DNA of 39,958 nucleotides. It comes from Lachnospiraceae bacterium. Its GTDB lineage: Bacteria > Bacillota > Clostridia > Lachnospirales > Lachnospiraceae. The translations under genes were made by a program, and so were the position numbers. Within the stretch, counting starts at the first letter, position 1. The number at the start of each line of letters is the position of its first letter. The stretch lies in the NCBI GenBank assembly GCA_003979345.1, contig RYVZ01000008.1, positions 1 to 39,958 of the forward strand, written 5' to 3'. Of this stretch, positions 6,817 to 15,608 are shown piece by piece. Under the pieces are notes generated by a model. The model ran no database searches. It was not told where the DNA came from and saw nothing but the letters and a program-made list of their open reading frames with translations.

Positions 6817-7643
6817 ACCGGTGGCAAACAAAAAGAATGATGATTTTGTTCGGAGTCATATCGGGAGGTCTTGTGTCGCTTGCGTTTGTCAGACCCTATG
6901 AGAAGGAGATTGCGCTGGCTGAGCTCGTATTGCAGTTAAGCGGGGCGCGCGGAGCTTTTGCAATGGGCTGTACGCTGCCGGATCTTGTCAGATTTATGCT
7001 GCGTATGGTTCCGAACATGCTGGTCGTGATGATGCTTGGCAGTCAGCTGTACCGTCACTTCTGTACTGCAAGCGTTTATGTGTTCAGCAGGTATCCGAAT
7101 CGTTTGCAATGGTATTTGAAGTCACTGGCGTCTTTGTTTGCGAATGTATGCTTTTTTGAACTGATATTTGTCACATCGACTGTTCTTGCGGCGATGCCGC
7201 GGTATCGGATTCTTTTTTCTAAGAGCGGTGTACTTTTACTTGGCTTTCATGCACTCATATATACAGCATGGATCTTCGGGTGGGTGCTGATGACCAATCT
7301 GTTTGCAATCCGGCTTGGCAGCAGTCGTTCCTTTATGGCGATGATGACCGCGCAGGCAGTCTGTACGGCGACGCTGGCGTTTGTCCGCATATTTGAAAGG
7401 AACGGAATGTCGGCAGAGTTTATAAAACTATTTATAGAGATCAATCCTGTTGCGCATACGGTGTTAAGCTGGCATCAGGGGGCGCCGTTTGGAGAAGCGC
7501 TTGCTCACAGCAGATATGATTTGAGTCCGCTTGCAACGATCATGTTGCTTATCATATTGGATATCGTGATCGTTCTGGCGGGAGCGGCTGTGGCAGGCAG
7601 ATATGATTTGTTATCTGAAAACAGGGAAACGGAGGAAGACTGA
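6810..7643 (+). CDS. Second multi-pass membrane protein of the ABC operon
   Basis: A 277-residue integral membrane protein. The ATG at 6810 overlaps the end of the preceding gene by seven bases and has GGGGGGAAAAAAGGAAAC upstream, so I prefer it to the longer in-frame opening at 6732. About six hydrophobic segments are visible, from MMILFGVISGGLVSLAFV near the start to LATIMLLIILDIVIVLAGAA near the end. It resembles its upstream neighbour in size and topology rather than in sequence. The ATPase gene begins three bases after its stop, which indicates translational coupling. It is probably the partner permease. Confidence 0.65.
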   Translation: MVDRWQTKRMMILFGVISGGLVSLAFVRPYEKEIALAELVLQLSGARGAFAMGCTLPDLVRFMLRMVPNMLVVMMLGSQLYRHFCTASVYVFSRYPNRLQWYLKSLASLFANVCFFELIFVTSTVLAAMPRYRILFSKSGVLLLGFHALIYTAWIFGWVLMTNLFAIRLGSSRSFMAMMTAQAVCTATLAFVRIFERNGMSAEFIKLFIEINPVAHTVLSWHQGAPFGEALAHSRYDLSPLATIMLLIILDIVIVLAGAAVAGRYDLLSENRETEED

Positions 7644-7645
7644 AG

Positions 7646-8290
7646 ATGAGTCTGATTGCGGAAGGTGTGACAAAAAGCATCAAAGGAAAAATCATCCTTC
7701 AGAATATTGATTTGAACATGCAGAGAGGCGCCGTCTATGGTTTTTGCGGCAGGAACGGTTCAGGGAAAACGATGCTGTTTCGGGCACTGTCCGGTCTTAT
7801 GCGAATTGATTCCGGTAGGATTCTTTGGAAAGAAAAGGAACTGCATAAAGATTTTTCCGTACTGCCGAGTCTGGGAATTGTGTTAGAGCATGCCGGGTTA
7901 TACCCGAATATGACCGGATTGAAGAACTTGTCCTACCTTGGAGGACTAAAAAAAATTGTTGGGGAAGAGGAAATATGTGAGGCGCTTTGCCGGGTAGGGC
8001 TTGATCCGTATGATAAAAGAGTTTACGGAAAATATTCGATGGGAATGAAGCAGCGGCTGGCGGTCGCGCAGGCTATTATGGAACATCCTGAGGTCATCAT
8101 GTTGGACGAACCGACGAATGGGCTGGATGAGGCAGGAGTGCAGGAAATCAGAACGATCATCGGTCAGGAAAGGGAGCGGGGCGCGTTGATTTTGCTGGCC
8201 AGCCATAGCAAAGAAGATATGGATATGCTGGCTGATCATGTTTATCGGATGTCGGACGGATGCCTGATCGGGGAGGAGGAGAAGCAGTGA
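7646..8290 (+). CDS. ABC transporter ATP-binding protein
   Basis: A 214-residue single nucleotide-binding domain with all core motifs: Walker A GRNGSGKT (near residue 34), signature YSMGMKQR (near 130), Walker B VIMLDEPTNGLDEAG (near 150) and the H-loop ILLASHS. It belongs to the group of ATPases that serve ABC-2 type exporters and immunity or drug transporters. It lies three bases after the second permease gene and its stop overlaps the start of the next gene (GTGA), so all four proteins are probably made from one message. It would drive export or extraction of the operon's substrate at the membrane. Confidence 0.9.
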   Translation: MSLIAEGVTKSIKGKIILQNIDLNMQRGAVYGFCGRNGSGKTMLFRALSGLMRIDSGRILWKEKELHKDFSVLPSLGIVLEHAGLYPNMTGLKNLSYLGGLKKIVGEEEICEALCRVGLDPYDKRVYGKYSMGMKQRLAVAQAIMEHPEVIMLDEPTNGLDEAGVQEIRTIIGQERERGALILLASHSKEDMDMLADHVYRMSDGCLIGEEEKQ

Positions 8291-8943
8291 AACTGCGGGG
8301 CGCACTGATCGTTACGATGGTGGTATATCTGCTTGCCGCCTGTTACGGAATCTTTGAAAAAAGAACTTATACGGATATAACGCGGGATACTTCGTATCTG
8401 GATAGCGTATATGTGGCGGAGATTCCGGAAAATTTTGCGTTATCCTGCTGTGAGGAATTAAGGCAGATGCTTCCTGGGGCGCCGATCGTGATGAAGGTTT
8501 GCGCTGTGGGGGAAATGGAGCATCTTGCCAGAACGGGCAGGCAGAAAGTAAAGGTAGAGACCGTATTTCAGGGTGAGGGGTTAAAGGAGGGGGACGAAGT
8601 TTACCTGACGGAAACCAGATGGAATCTATACCCTAATTTGTATGGATTTTCGATGGACCGCGGATTTGTCAACATCATGGAGATTGGGGAATCCTATCTG
8701 GTATTTGTGGAAGGGCAGGCGGACGGTCTGGGGGAGCGCATGCCTGTTTATGAGCTGTTCGGGGATACGGTGATCGCGCCGGTGTTTTCTTACCGGACGC
8801 ATGAAAACAGAATTGTGCAGACGGATGGTATGTCAACCTATGTTCCCTATAAAATGGTGTCTGATAACGAGTTTTTCGCAGAAACGCAGGCGGGCATGGA
8901 TGCTTTTTTAACGTTAAAAGAGGAAATACTTGGGCAATATTGA
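8287..8943 (+). CDS. Membrane-anchored extracytoplasmic protein, last gene of the ABC operon
   Basis: A 218-residue protein starting at GTG 8287 with GGGAGGAGGAGAAG upstream; the start overlaps the ATPase stop. The N-terminus (MKLRGALIVTMVVYLLAAC) is hydrophobic and ends in a lipobox-like LAAC, so it is either a lipoprotein or a single-pass anchored protein. The rest is soluble and beta-rich, with VKVETVFQGEGLKEGDEVYL and an ESYLVFVEG segment that recall small domains found in Firmicute lipoproteins. I do not recognise a named family. In this position it could be an immunity factor, a chaperone for the secreted protein, or a substrate receptor. Confidence 0.6.
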   Translation: MKLRGALIVTMVVYLLAACYGIFEKRTYTDITRDTSYLDSVYVAEIPENFALSCCEELRQMLPGAPIVMKVCAVGEMEHLARTGRQKVKVETVFQGEGLKEGDEVYLTETRWNLYPNLYGFSMDRGFVNIMEIGESYLVFVEGQADGLGERMPVYELFGDTVIAPVFSYRTHENRIVQTDGMSTYVPYKMVSDNEFFAETQAGMDAFLTLKEEILGQY

Positions 8944-9102
8944 CGAACGGACGGACAATTCCCATTGACATGCGTAGATATTGAGTATACGATGAAACTG
9001 AGATCAGGGTGATTTCGGCGGCGGGATCGGGAGAATACGCGATATGATTGCCTGCCGGATGAATGAGCATGGAACACTGTCAGATAAAAGGAGGGCGGCA
9101 CG

Positions 9103-10239
9103 ATGAAAATGATCCACCTTTCAGACCTTCATTTAGGGAAACGCGTGCATGAATTTTCCATGCTGGAGGAACAGAGCGGCATTTTACAACAGATCATGAA
9201 CATCATTGACGACGAAAAGCCGGACGCAGTACTGATTGCGGGAGATATTTACGATAAACCGGTACCGCCTGTCGAGGCAGTCGGACTGTTTGATGATTTT
9301 GTAGTACGTCTTTCCAAAAGAGGTCTGACTGTTATGGTCATCAGCGGAAACCATGACTCCGCCGAGCGGATCTCATTTGGAAGCAGGCTCATGAAAGAAA
9401 GCAGGATCCATATTGCGCCGGCTTATCATGGCACGACTGAGCCAGTCACGTTATCCGATGCGCATGGCAGTGTGCATTTCTTTTTACTTCCTTTTGTAAA
9501 ACCCGCCCATGTGCGGAGTTGTTTTCCCGATGAAACGATTGAAAATTATACGGATGCGGTTCGCGTGACCATTGAACGGATGCAGATTGACCGGACGGAT
9601 CGCAATGTGCTGGTCACACATCAGTTTGTTACCGGAGCCGCCCGCACGGAGTCGGAGGAGCTTTCGGTCGGCGGCAGCGACAACGTAGATGCGTCGGTGT
9701 TTGACGGCTTCGATTATGTGGCGCTAGGGCACCTGCATGCGCCGCAGCGCTGTAACGAAGACAGGATACGCTATTGCGGTACGCCGCTCAAATATTCTTT
9801 TTCCGAGGCGAAGGACCAGAAATCTGTCACGGTCGTTACACTTGAGGAAAAAGGCACATTAACCGTGCGTTTGGTGCCGCTTACGCCAAAGCATGATATG
9901 AAGGAGATTCGTGGAACCTATGAAGAGCTGACAAAAAAGAGCTTCTATGAGCATACCACGTATCAGGAAGATTATCTGCATATCACGTTGACCGATGAAG
10001 AGGATATTCCTGACGCGCTCGGTAAACTGCGGACGATTTATTACCATTTAATGAAGCTTGATTATGATAATAAACGGACGAGAGGCGGCGTGCAGTTTGA
10101 GGGCACTGGCGATGTTAAGCAGAAAACGCCGTTGGAATTATTTGGCGAGTTTTACGAACGGCAGAATTGCCAGCCGGTGAGTGACGAACAGACACGATGG
10201 TTGGAAAAAACGATTTTGGAGATATGGGACGGCGGATAA
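9103..10239 (+). CDS. sbcD: Exonuclease SbcCD subunit D
   Basis: A 378-residue calcineurin-like metallophosphoesterase, the nuclease subunit of the SbcCD (Mre11-Rad50 type) complex that cuts DNA hairpins and processes blocked ends. The five metal-binding motifs are present in order: SDLHLGK (residue 7), AGDIYD (~47), SGNHDS (~83), TH in VLVTHQF (~175) and GHLH (~206). The C-terminal third is the SbcC-binding cap. AAAGGAGGGCGGC precedes ATG 9103. The sbcC gene begins 30 bases downstream. The length is typical for the family. Confidence 0.95.
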   Translation: MKMIHLSDLHLGKRVHEFSMLEEQSGILQQIMNIIDDEKPDAVLIAGDIYDKPVPPVEAVGLFDDFVVRLSKRGLTVMVISGNHDSAERISFGSRLMKESRIHIAPAYHGTTEPVTLSDAHGSVHFFLLPFVKPAHVRSCFPDETIENYTDAVRVTIERMQIDRTDRNVLVTHQFVTGAARTESEELSVGGSDNVDASVFDGFDYVALGHLHAPQRCNEDRIRYCGTPLKYSFSEAKDQKSVTVVTLEEKGTLTVRLVPLTPKHDMKEIRGTYEELTKKSFYEHTTYQEDYLHITLTDEEDIPDALGKLRTIYYHLMKLDYDNKRTRGGVQFEGTGDVKQKTPLELFGEFYERQNCQPVSDEQTRWLEKTILEIWDGG

Positions 10240-10269
10240 CAGGGATTACCTGACAGACAGGAGGCTGCT

Positions 10270-13179
10270 ATGAGACCGATAAAACTAACAATGTCAGCAT
10301 TCGGCCCGTATGCGGGAACGACAGAATTGAACATGGATGAGCTTGGGAAGAGCGGACTGTATCTGATCACCGGGGATACCGGAGCCGGAAAAACAACGAT
10401 CTTTGATGCGATGATGTTCGCATTATACGGGAAAGCGAGCGGAGAGAACAGGGAACCTGCCATGATGCGCTCCCAATACGCCCTGCCGGATACCCCGACG
10501 ATGGTAGAACTTGTGTTTGAATATGCGGGGAAACGATACGTGGTCAGGAGGAATCCCGAATATATGCGTCCGGCGAAGCGCGGCAGCGGCATGACGCTCG
10601 AGAAAGCGGATGCGGAGTTACGGTATCCGGACGGCAGAGTGCTCGCGAAGTTGCGGGAGGTGGACGAAGCGATCCGCGATATTATCGGAATCGACCGCAG
10701 CCAGTTCACGCAGATTGCGATGATCGCACAGGGGGATTTTCAGAAGCTGCTGTTTGCATCGACTAGAGAACGGCAGGATATTTTTCGTAAGATTTTCCGG
10801 ACGGAACCTTTTTGGAAGCTTCAGGAGCGGTTAAAAAGCGAATCGGGCAGGATCAAAAGGGAGCTGGAGGACAAACGGCTTCGCGTAAAGACCCTGATCG
10901 GATCTGTGTGCTGTGCCGAAGACGATCTGCGTTCGCAGAAAGAACGGGAAAAGGCATTAGGCGGCGAAATTCCTTTTTCAGACGTCATGGAGCTGGTTGA
11001 AGAATTGCTTATGAGGGATCAGAGGGAAGAAGAGCGGCTGCAGAGGGAAATTGAGAAGGAGGAAGAGACGCTGCAACAGGTCACTTCGGAACTGGAAAAA
11101 GCACGGGAATTTGTAAAGGCGCGTAAAAGTTTAGCGGAAGCCGAAGAAAAACGAGAGCAGGAACTTCGGCGCAGAGCGCAGCTTCAGGCAGTATTTGATG
11201 AGGCGGGAAGACAGCCGGAGGCGGTCAGGACGCTTGATGAGTGGCTTTTGCCGGGGGAGAAACAGACGCAGACTTCTGTGGTCAATCAAGATGCGGAGCG
11301 CAGAACACTGAAGGACTGGATCGCGGATCTGAAGGCTTCCCTTCCGGAATATCAAGAGCTTGACGAACGAAAAAAAGAGGTCACCGAATTGACCGGAACG
11401 ATTGCCAAGATGGAACGACAGCGCACGCGCAAACAGGAGGAAATGACGTCCCTGCAACGTGAGACAGACAGTAAAAAGCGAGAGAGGGAGGCGCTCGTAC
11501 ATGCCGGTGAGGAGCGGCAGCGACTTGCTTTAGATGAGGAGAAATACCGGATGCGGAGCACCGCGCTTGATGCACTGATGGAAGCGCTTGATGAATATCA
11601 TGATCTGGAACAGGAATGCGAAAGGCAGCAGGAAGCATACCGTCAGGCGCGCGCCGATGCAGAGGAGAAGAAGGCAGCGTATGACCGCGATAACCGCCGT
11701 TATCTGGATGCGCAGGCGGGCATTCTTGCAGAGACATTGAAGGACGGAGAGCGCTGTCCGGTCTGCGGTGCGCTGGAGCATCCGTATCCGGCGCATATAG
11801 AGTCGGACGCGCCGGATAAAAAGCTATTGGATCAACTAAAAAAACAGGCGGATCAGGCACAGGAAGCGGCTGCGAAAGTGAGCAGCCGGGCGGGGCTGGC
11901 GCATGGAAAAATGCAGCAGAAACGGGAGGCGCTCACGAAGCAGGCGGTAAAGCTGCTGCCGTCAACTGCCTCTGCAGTCATGCCGCCCGCAGAGGCAGAC
12001 TGTGGGATAGAACCGGAGGCGGCTTTTGATGTGACGGACGCCACATTCCGGGCGCGTGCACAAGCAGAAAAGGCGACTGTGGAGACGGAGCTTGCCGCCT
12101 GCAGGGAGCGTATTGCCGTGGAGGAACAGCGCATTGCGAGAAGGCAGGTGCTGGACAAGGAGATACCTGAGGCAGAGGCTTCGCTGGAACGCCTGCGGGG
12201 GGAGCTCTCGGAACTTGAGCGTGAGGTTATTTCCCGTACGGCACGGAAACAGGAAGCAGAAAAAAGTCTGGGACAGCTTTCGGAGCGGCTGTGTTTCGAA
12301 AGCGGAGAGAAAGCGGGCGATTGTCTTAAATTGCTGCGTGAGCGGCAGGAAAGGTACGAAAATGCAGTGGAGCAGGCGCGTCAGAAGACTGCTGCGTCGG
12401 ATAAGGAGATCAGCAGTCTGGAAGGACAGATCGGACAATTGAAGAAACAGCTTTCGGAGGGCACGGATGTTCCGGTTCAGGAAAAGGAAGAACAACGGGA
12501 GGAGCTTCTTTGCAGAAAGAAGGAACTGGTAAAGGAAAAAGAGAGCATCCATGTAAGAAACAGTACCAATGGACGCCTGAAAGGGCAGCTTTTGGAGCAG
12601 GCGGAGGAAATCGAAAAAACCGAGAGGAACTGGAAATGCATGAAATCGTTATCCGATACGGCAAACGGGAATCTTCACGGAGAAGAAAAGATCATGCTTG
12701 AGACTTATATTCAGATGACGTATTTTGAACGCATCCTTGCGCGCGCTAACACGAGATTGATGATGATGAGCGGCGGACAGTATGAGTTGGAACGCTGCAG
12801 GGAAGCGGAGAATCGTGTCAGTCAGAGCGGACTGGAATTAAATGTGATCGACCATTACAACGGAACACGCCGCAGTGTCAAGACGCTCTCCGGCGGGGAG
12901 TCCTTTCAGGCATCGCTTTCGCTTGCGTTAGGACTTTCCGACGAGATTCAGGCGTCTGCAGGCGGTATCCGGCTAGACACGATGTTTGTGGACGAAGGAT
13001 TCGGGTCTCTTGATGAGGAAGCACTGGATCAGGCAATGAAAGCATTGAACGGACTGGCGGACGGAAACCGTCTCGTCGGAATGATTTCTCATGTCGCGCT
13101 GCTGAAAGAACGGATCGACAGGCAGATCATAGTGACAAAGAGCGTAAGCGGGGGCAGTCAGGCAAAGATCATCTGCTGA
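10270..13179 (+). CDS. sbcC: Exonuclease SbcCD subunit C (Rad50-like ATPase)
   Basis: A 969-residue SMC-type ATPase that partners SbcD on DNA ends and hairpins. Walker A is GDTGAGKTTIFDA near residue 36. Two long coiled coils flank a zinc hook CPVC at residues 496-499. The signature LSGGESFQASLSLALG lies near residue 874 and Walker B is MFVDEGFGSLDEE. ATG 10270 follows AGGAGGCTGCT. The gene is intact over 2.9 kb, which shows the assembly is not uniformly full of indels. Acidic and basic residues alternate densely in the coiled coils, as expected. Confidence 0.96.
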   Translation: MRPIKLTMSAFGPYAGTTELNMDELGKSGLYLITGDTGAGKTTIFDAMMFALYGKASGENREPAMMRSQYALPDTPTMVELVFEYAGKRYVVRRNPEYMRPAKRGSGMTLEKADAELRYPDGRVLAKLREVDEAIRDIIGIDRSQFTQIAMIAQGDFQKLLFASTRERQDIFRKIFRTEPFWKLQERLKSESGRIKRELEDKRLRVKTLIGSVCCAEDDLRSQKEREKALGGEIPFSDVMELVEELLMRDQREEERLQREIEKEEETLQQVTSELEKAREFVKARKSLAEAEEKREQELRRRAQLQAVFDEAGRQPEAVRTLDEWLLPGEKQTQTSVVNQDAERRTLKDWIADLKASLPEYQELDERKKEVTELTGTIAKMERQRTRKQEEMTSLQRETDSKKREREALVHAGEERQRLALDEEKYRMRSTALDALMEALDEYHDLEQECERQQEAYRQARADAEEKKAAYDRDNRRYLDAQAGILAETLKDGERCPVCGALEHPYPAHIESDAPDKKLLDQLKKQADQAQEAAAKVSSRAGLAHGKMQQKREALTKQAVKLLPSTASAVMPPAEADCGIEPEAAFDVTDATFRARAQAEKATVETELAACRERIAVEEQRIARRQVLDKEIPEAEASLERLRGELSELEREVISRTARKQEAEKSLGQLSERLCFESGEKAGDCLKLLRERQERYENAVEQARQKTAASDKEISSLEGQIGQLKKQLSEGTDVPVQEKEEQREELLCRKKELVKEKESIHVRNSTNGRLKGQLLEQAEEIEKTERNWKCMKSLSDTANGNLHGEEKIMLETYIQMTYFERILARANTRLMMMSGGQYELERCREAENRVSQSGLELNVIDHYNGTRRSVKTLSGGESFQASLSLALGLSDEIQASAGGIRLDTMFVDEGFGSLDEEALDQAMKALNGLADGNRLVGMISHVALLKERIDRQIIVTKSVSGGSQAKIIC

Positions 13180-13221
13180 GAATATATGGAAAAAAGATAT
13201 GAAAAAGCACAGAAATCCTAT

Positions 13222-13248
13222 TAACAAACAGGTCGGCATCACCGATAA
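13222..13248 (+). promoter_or_regulatory. Sigma-28 (flagellar) promoter
   Basis: TAAC (13222-13225), a spacer of exactly 15 bases and ACCGATAA (13241-13248) match the Firmicute flagellar sigma factor pattern TAAA-N15-GCCGATAA with one change in each box. It lies 66 bases before the start codon at 13315. Confidence 0.7.
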
Positions 13249-13314
13249 TATAAGTAGAAACTGTAGAGTAGCTCGTAAACGGATTTACGAAGAAAAATCA
13301 AGGAGGAAGAGAGC

Positions 13315-13959
13315 ATGAGCATGGATGTATCAGGTGTAAACAGCCAATACGGTCAGTATTATACCGGAACGACAAGCAACAACACGAAAGCGGCGGAGAA
13401 AGCAGCAACAGATCAGAATAAGAAGGGCGCAACTGTTGAGATTTCCGGAAGCGGCATGAAAGCATATCAGGACAGTAAGACAGAAGGAAGCGTTACCGCG
13501 AAGACGGATAAGTATGCGACAGCAAAGAAGTCCGAAAGCGACCGCGCAGCAATCGTAAAGAAGTTACAGGCGGATCAGGAGCAGCGCAGCGCCAGTCTGA
13601 TCAATATGGTACAGAAAGCACTCGGTCATCAGACCTCTTATGCGACCGGAGATAACAGCATCTGGAAATTCCTTGCAGGCGGCAACTTTACCGTGGATGC
13701 ACAGACGAAGCTGGATGCGCAGGAAGCGATTTCTGAGGACGGTTATTATGGCGTGAAGAAGACTTCCGAGCGTCTGTTTGAGTTTGCGCAGGCACTTGCA
13801 GGTGATGACGAAGAAAAGATGAAAGATATGCAGAAAGCCATTGAGAAAGGCTATAAGCAGGCAGCCGGAGCATGGGGTAAGGAGCTTCCTTCCATTTGTC
13901 AGGAGACGATGGATGCAGTGAACGGCATGTTCGATGACTACTATGCAAGCAAAAACTAA
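13315..13959 (+). CDS. Sigma-28-driven conserved protein, DUF5610-like
   Basis: A 214-residue protein with no signal peptide or membrane segment; AAGGAGGAAGAGAGC precedes ATG 13315. The first ~95 residues are low-complexity and rich in Lys, Thr, Ala and Ser. The C-terminal ~90 residues are a helical domain (DGYYGVKKTSERLFEFAQAL, then AIEKGYKQAAGAWGKELPSI). This resembles domains of unknown function found near motility genes, possibly DUF5610, although I cannot confirm the family. The flagellar-type promoter ties its expression to motility. It stands alone, with a strong terminator behind it. An export or structural role linked to flagella is inference. Confidence 0.7.
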   Translation: MSMDVSGVNSQYGQYYTGTTSNNTKAAEKAATDQNKKGATVEISGSGMKAYQDSKTEGSVTAKTDKYATAKKSESDRAAIVKKLQADQEQRSASLINMVQKALGHQTSYATGDNSIWKFLAGGNFTVDAQTKLDAQEAISEDGYYGVKKTSERLFEFAQALAGDDEEKMKDMQKAIEKGYKQAAGAWGKELPSICQETMDAVNGMFDDYYASKN

Positions 13960-13991
13960 TTACAGAAATTGCTGCTGATGCAGCAGAACAT

Positions 13992-14037
13992 AAAAGCAGC
14001 CGCAGCTTTGAGATATCATTGCTGCGGCTGCTTTTAT
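13992..14037 (+). terminator. Strong rho-independent terminator
   Basis: AAAAGCAGCCGCAGC (13992-14006) pairs perfectly with GCTGCGGCTGCTTTT (14021-14035). Because the stem ends in A and T runs, it can work in both directions. Confidence 0.9.
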
Positions 14038-14094
14038 ACATATCGGGAAACTTCCCTGCGTGAGCCGACAAAATCCATAGACTTTCGCGATTAA

Positions 14095-14157
14095 AAGAAC
14101 GCGAAGCGATATAAAGGAATTACGAAAGGAACCAATATAAGAACGCGAAGCGTTCTT
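14095..14157. repeat. Two copies of AAGAACGCGAAGCG, the second forming a triloop hairpin
   Basis: The 14-mer occurs at 14095-14108 and 14139-14152. The second copy extends into a perfect hairpin AAGAACGC-GAA-GCGTTCTT (14139-14157). It lies between convergent genes and could help stop transcription of the CheC gene on the minus strand. Similar GAA or GATA-loop hairpins recur near 30022-30138. Confidence 0.6.
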
Positions 14158-14187
14158 TGAAAGAGTTTCGCGGCAGCGGAAGTCTTT

Positions 14188-14796
14188 TTACATCCCAAGA
14201 CCCTTCATCAGTTTTGCAAAGGAAGGGGCGTCAGGCATGAATACAAAAAACCCGCGCACATTTGCAGCTTCTGCGCGAAGCTGCGACTGAACATACAGGA
14301 CTTTGCCGTTGTTTTCTATGGCAGCGGCAAGAATATGTTCGATCGTGTCGATGATCACGGTGGGAACAGATTCATCGATCGTTAGACCGGTCATCGTGGA
14401 AAGACTGTTGATATAAGAAGCCGTTATGATATTGCCGACTTCCTGCATGGCGGAGGATTTCATCTCATCCGGGATCATGGAAACATCCATTCCGCCCATC
14501 ATGGCTGAAACCAGACTGTCAACGCTTTCCCGGTGCAGAAGGAACAACATGCGTCCGCGGATATCCCCGACAATGTCTAAATAGACGCCGACCATCTGAT
14601 CGGGGCTGGAATCGCGGATGTATCCGCATGCTTCGGAAGCACTGATCAGGCGCACAGTCGTAACGCTGAGCCTGATCGTTACGTTATTCATCATTTGGGA
14701 TAAAGCGGTTGCGGCATTGCCGGCGCCAATGTTTCCCAATTCGTTTAATGCATCTTGAAAGATTTCGGTCTTTTTTGCAGGATCGATCTGATACAT
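14188..14796 (-). CDS. cheC: Chemotaxis phosphatase CheC
   Basis: A 202-residue cytoplasmic protein of the CheC/CheX/FliY family, which removes phosphate from CheY-P in chemotaxis adaptation. Both phosphatase motifs with the ExxN signature are visible: ALNELGNIGAGNAATALS near residue 16 and AMQEVGNIITASYINSLS near residue 115. These mark an active two-site CheC rather than a CheX. A clear ribosome site (AAAGGAG) precedes ATG 14796. It stands alone here, away from any che operon, on the strand opposite to the sigma-28-driven gene. Together they support a motile, chemotactic organism. Confidence 0.9.
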   Translation of the reverse strand: MYQIDPAKKTEIFQDALNELGNIGAGNAATALSQMMNNVTIRLSVTTVRLISASEACGYIRDSSPDQMVGVYLDIVGDIRGRMLFLLHRESVDSLVSAMMGGMDVSMIPDEMKSSAMQEVGNIITASYINSLSTMTGLTIDESVPTVIIDTIEHILAAAIENNGKVLYVQSQLRAEAANVRGFFVFMPDAPSFAKLMKGLGM

Positions 14797-14830
14797 AATG
14801 AACTCCTTTAAGTTGGAATTGGTTGTGTCA

Positions 14831-14870
14831 AATTACTCGATAAAATCCAAAATTTAATTGAGTAATTATA
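14831..14870 (-). promoter_or_regulatory. Putative cheC promoter with overlapping inverted repeat
   Basis: On the minus strand a perfect TATAAT lies at 14870-14865, about 70 bases before the cheC start. An 8-bp inverted repeat AATTACTC/GAGTAATT (14831-14838 and 14860-14867) overlaps it and the likely start site, as an operator would. No convincing -35 box is seen. Confidence 0.4.
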
Positions 14871-15008
14871 GGATAGCATAAAGCGAAACAAAGCGAAAGA
14901 TAGAAAATGAAAAATCTGAGGCTAAAAATCTGTAAATCGTACCGCTTGATGGAAAAAAGAGATCGACAGAACAGAAAAAGACTTTATGCCGGAAGATTGC
15001 GGAAAAGC

Positions 15009-15039
15009 AAAAAACTTCTGCCTGCCGCAGAAGTTTTTT
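15009..15039 (-). terminator. Terminator of the tRNA operon
   Basis: The stem AAAAAACTTCTGC / GCAGAAGTTTTTT (15009-15021 and 15027-15039) has a T run on the minus strand and starts three bases after the 3' end of tRNA-Lys. Confidence 0.85.
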
Positions 15040-15041
15040 CA

Positions 15042-15114
15042 TGAGACACGGGGGATTCGAACCCCCGACAACTTGATTAAAAGTCAAGTGCTCTACCAAC
15101 TGAGCTAGTATCCC
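15042..15114 (-). tRNA. tRNA-Lys (anticodon TTT)
   Basis: A 73-base cloverleaf. Acceptor GGGATAC pairs with GTGTCTC, discriminator A. The anticodon arm is CTTGA-CTTTTAA-TCAAG and the T arm GGGGG-TTCGAAT-CCCCC. No CCA is encoded. It is the last gene of the Arg-His-Gln-Lys operon. Confidence 0.95.
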
Positions 15115-15156
15115 ATATGCAAAGTATAGCCGAAAACGGCATATCTAGTCACGAAG

Positions 15157-15229
15157 CTGGGCTAACCAGATTCGAACTGGTGAAATGCAGGAGTCAAAGT
15201 CCTGTGCCTTACCGCTTGGCGATAGCCCA
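15157..15229 (-). tRNA. tRNA-Gln (anticodon TTG)
   Basis: A 73-base cloverleaf. Acceptor TGGGCTA pairs with TAGCCCA, discriminator G. The anticodon arm is CAGGA-CTTTGAC-TCCTG and the T arm ACCAG-TTCGAAT-CTGGT. The U1-A72 pair is usual for tRNA-Gln. No encoded CCA. Confidence 0.95.
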
Positions 15230-15272
15230 AAATTGTAAGCTGTGAGGCATGGTAGCGACTACACTCTTACAG

Positions 15273-15347
15273 GGTGGATAGAGGGACTCGAACCCTCGGC
15301 CTCCAGAGCCACAATCTGGCGCGCTAGCCGACTGCGCCATACCCACC
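15273..15347 (-). tRNA. tRNA-His (anticodon GTG)
   Basis: Acceptor GTGGGTA pairs with TATCCAC. An extra G at position -1 (15347) faces the C discriminator (15273), the hallmark of tRNA-His. The anticodon loop reads TTGTGGC. Confidence 0.95.
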
Positions 15348-15506
15348 ATAGCAATTTGCCTGACTGACAGGCGCCGCCGGATTAGGGCGGATCGTGGTCA
15401 AACTGTATGTCTGATCGATACAATGGTACAAATGAAACAGAACACAAAAAATTGACCGCTTAATGACCGGATAGGAAAACAGCGCATGCACTGTCCGGTA
15501 TCCGAG

Positions 15507-15580
<74 letters not shown>

Positions 15581-15608
15581 ACAGCCTCAAGGCTATCAAC
15601 ATTTCCAT

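Noticed and set aside
11381..12552. Long minus-strand frames inside sbcC
   Set aside because: They are shadows of the coiled-coil coding sequence; sbcC has clear motifs throughout.
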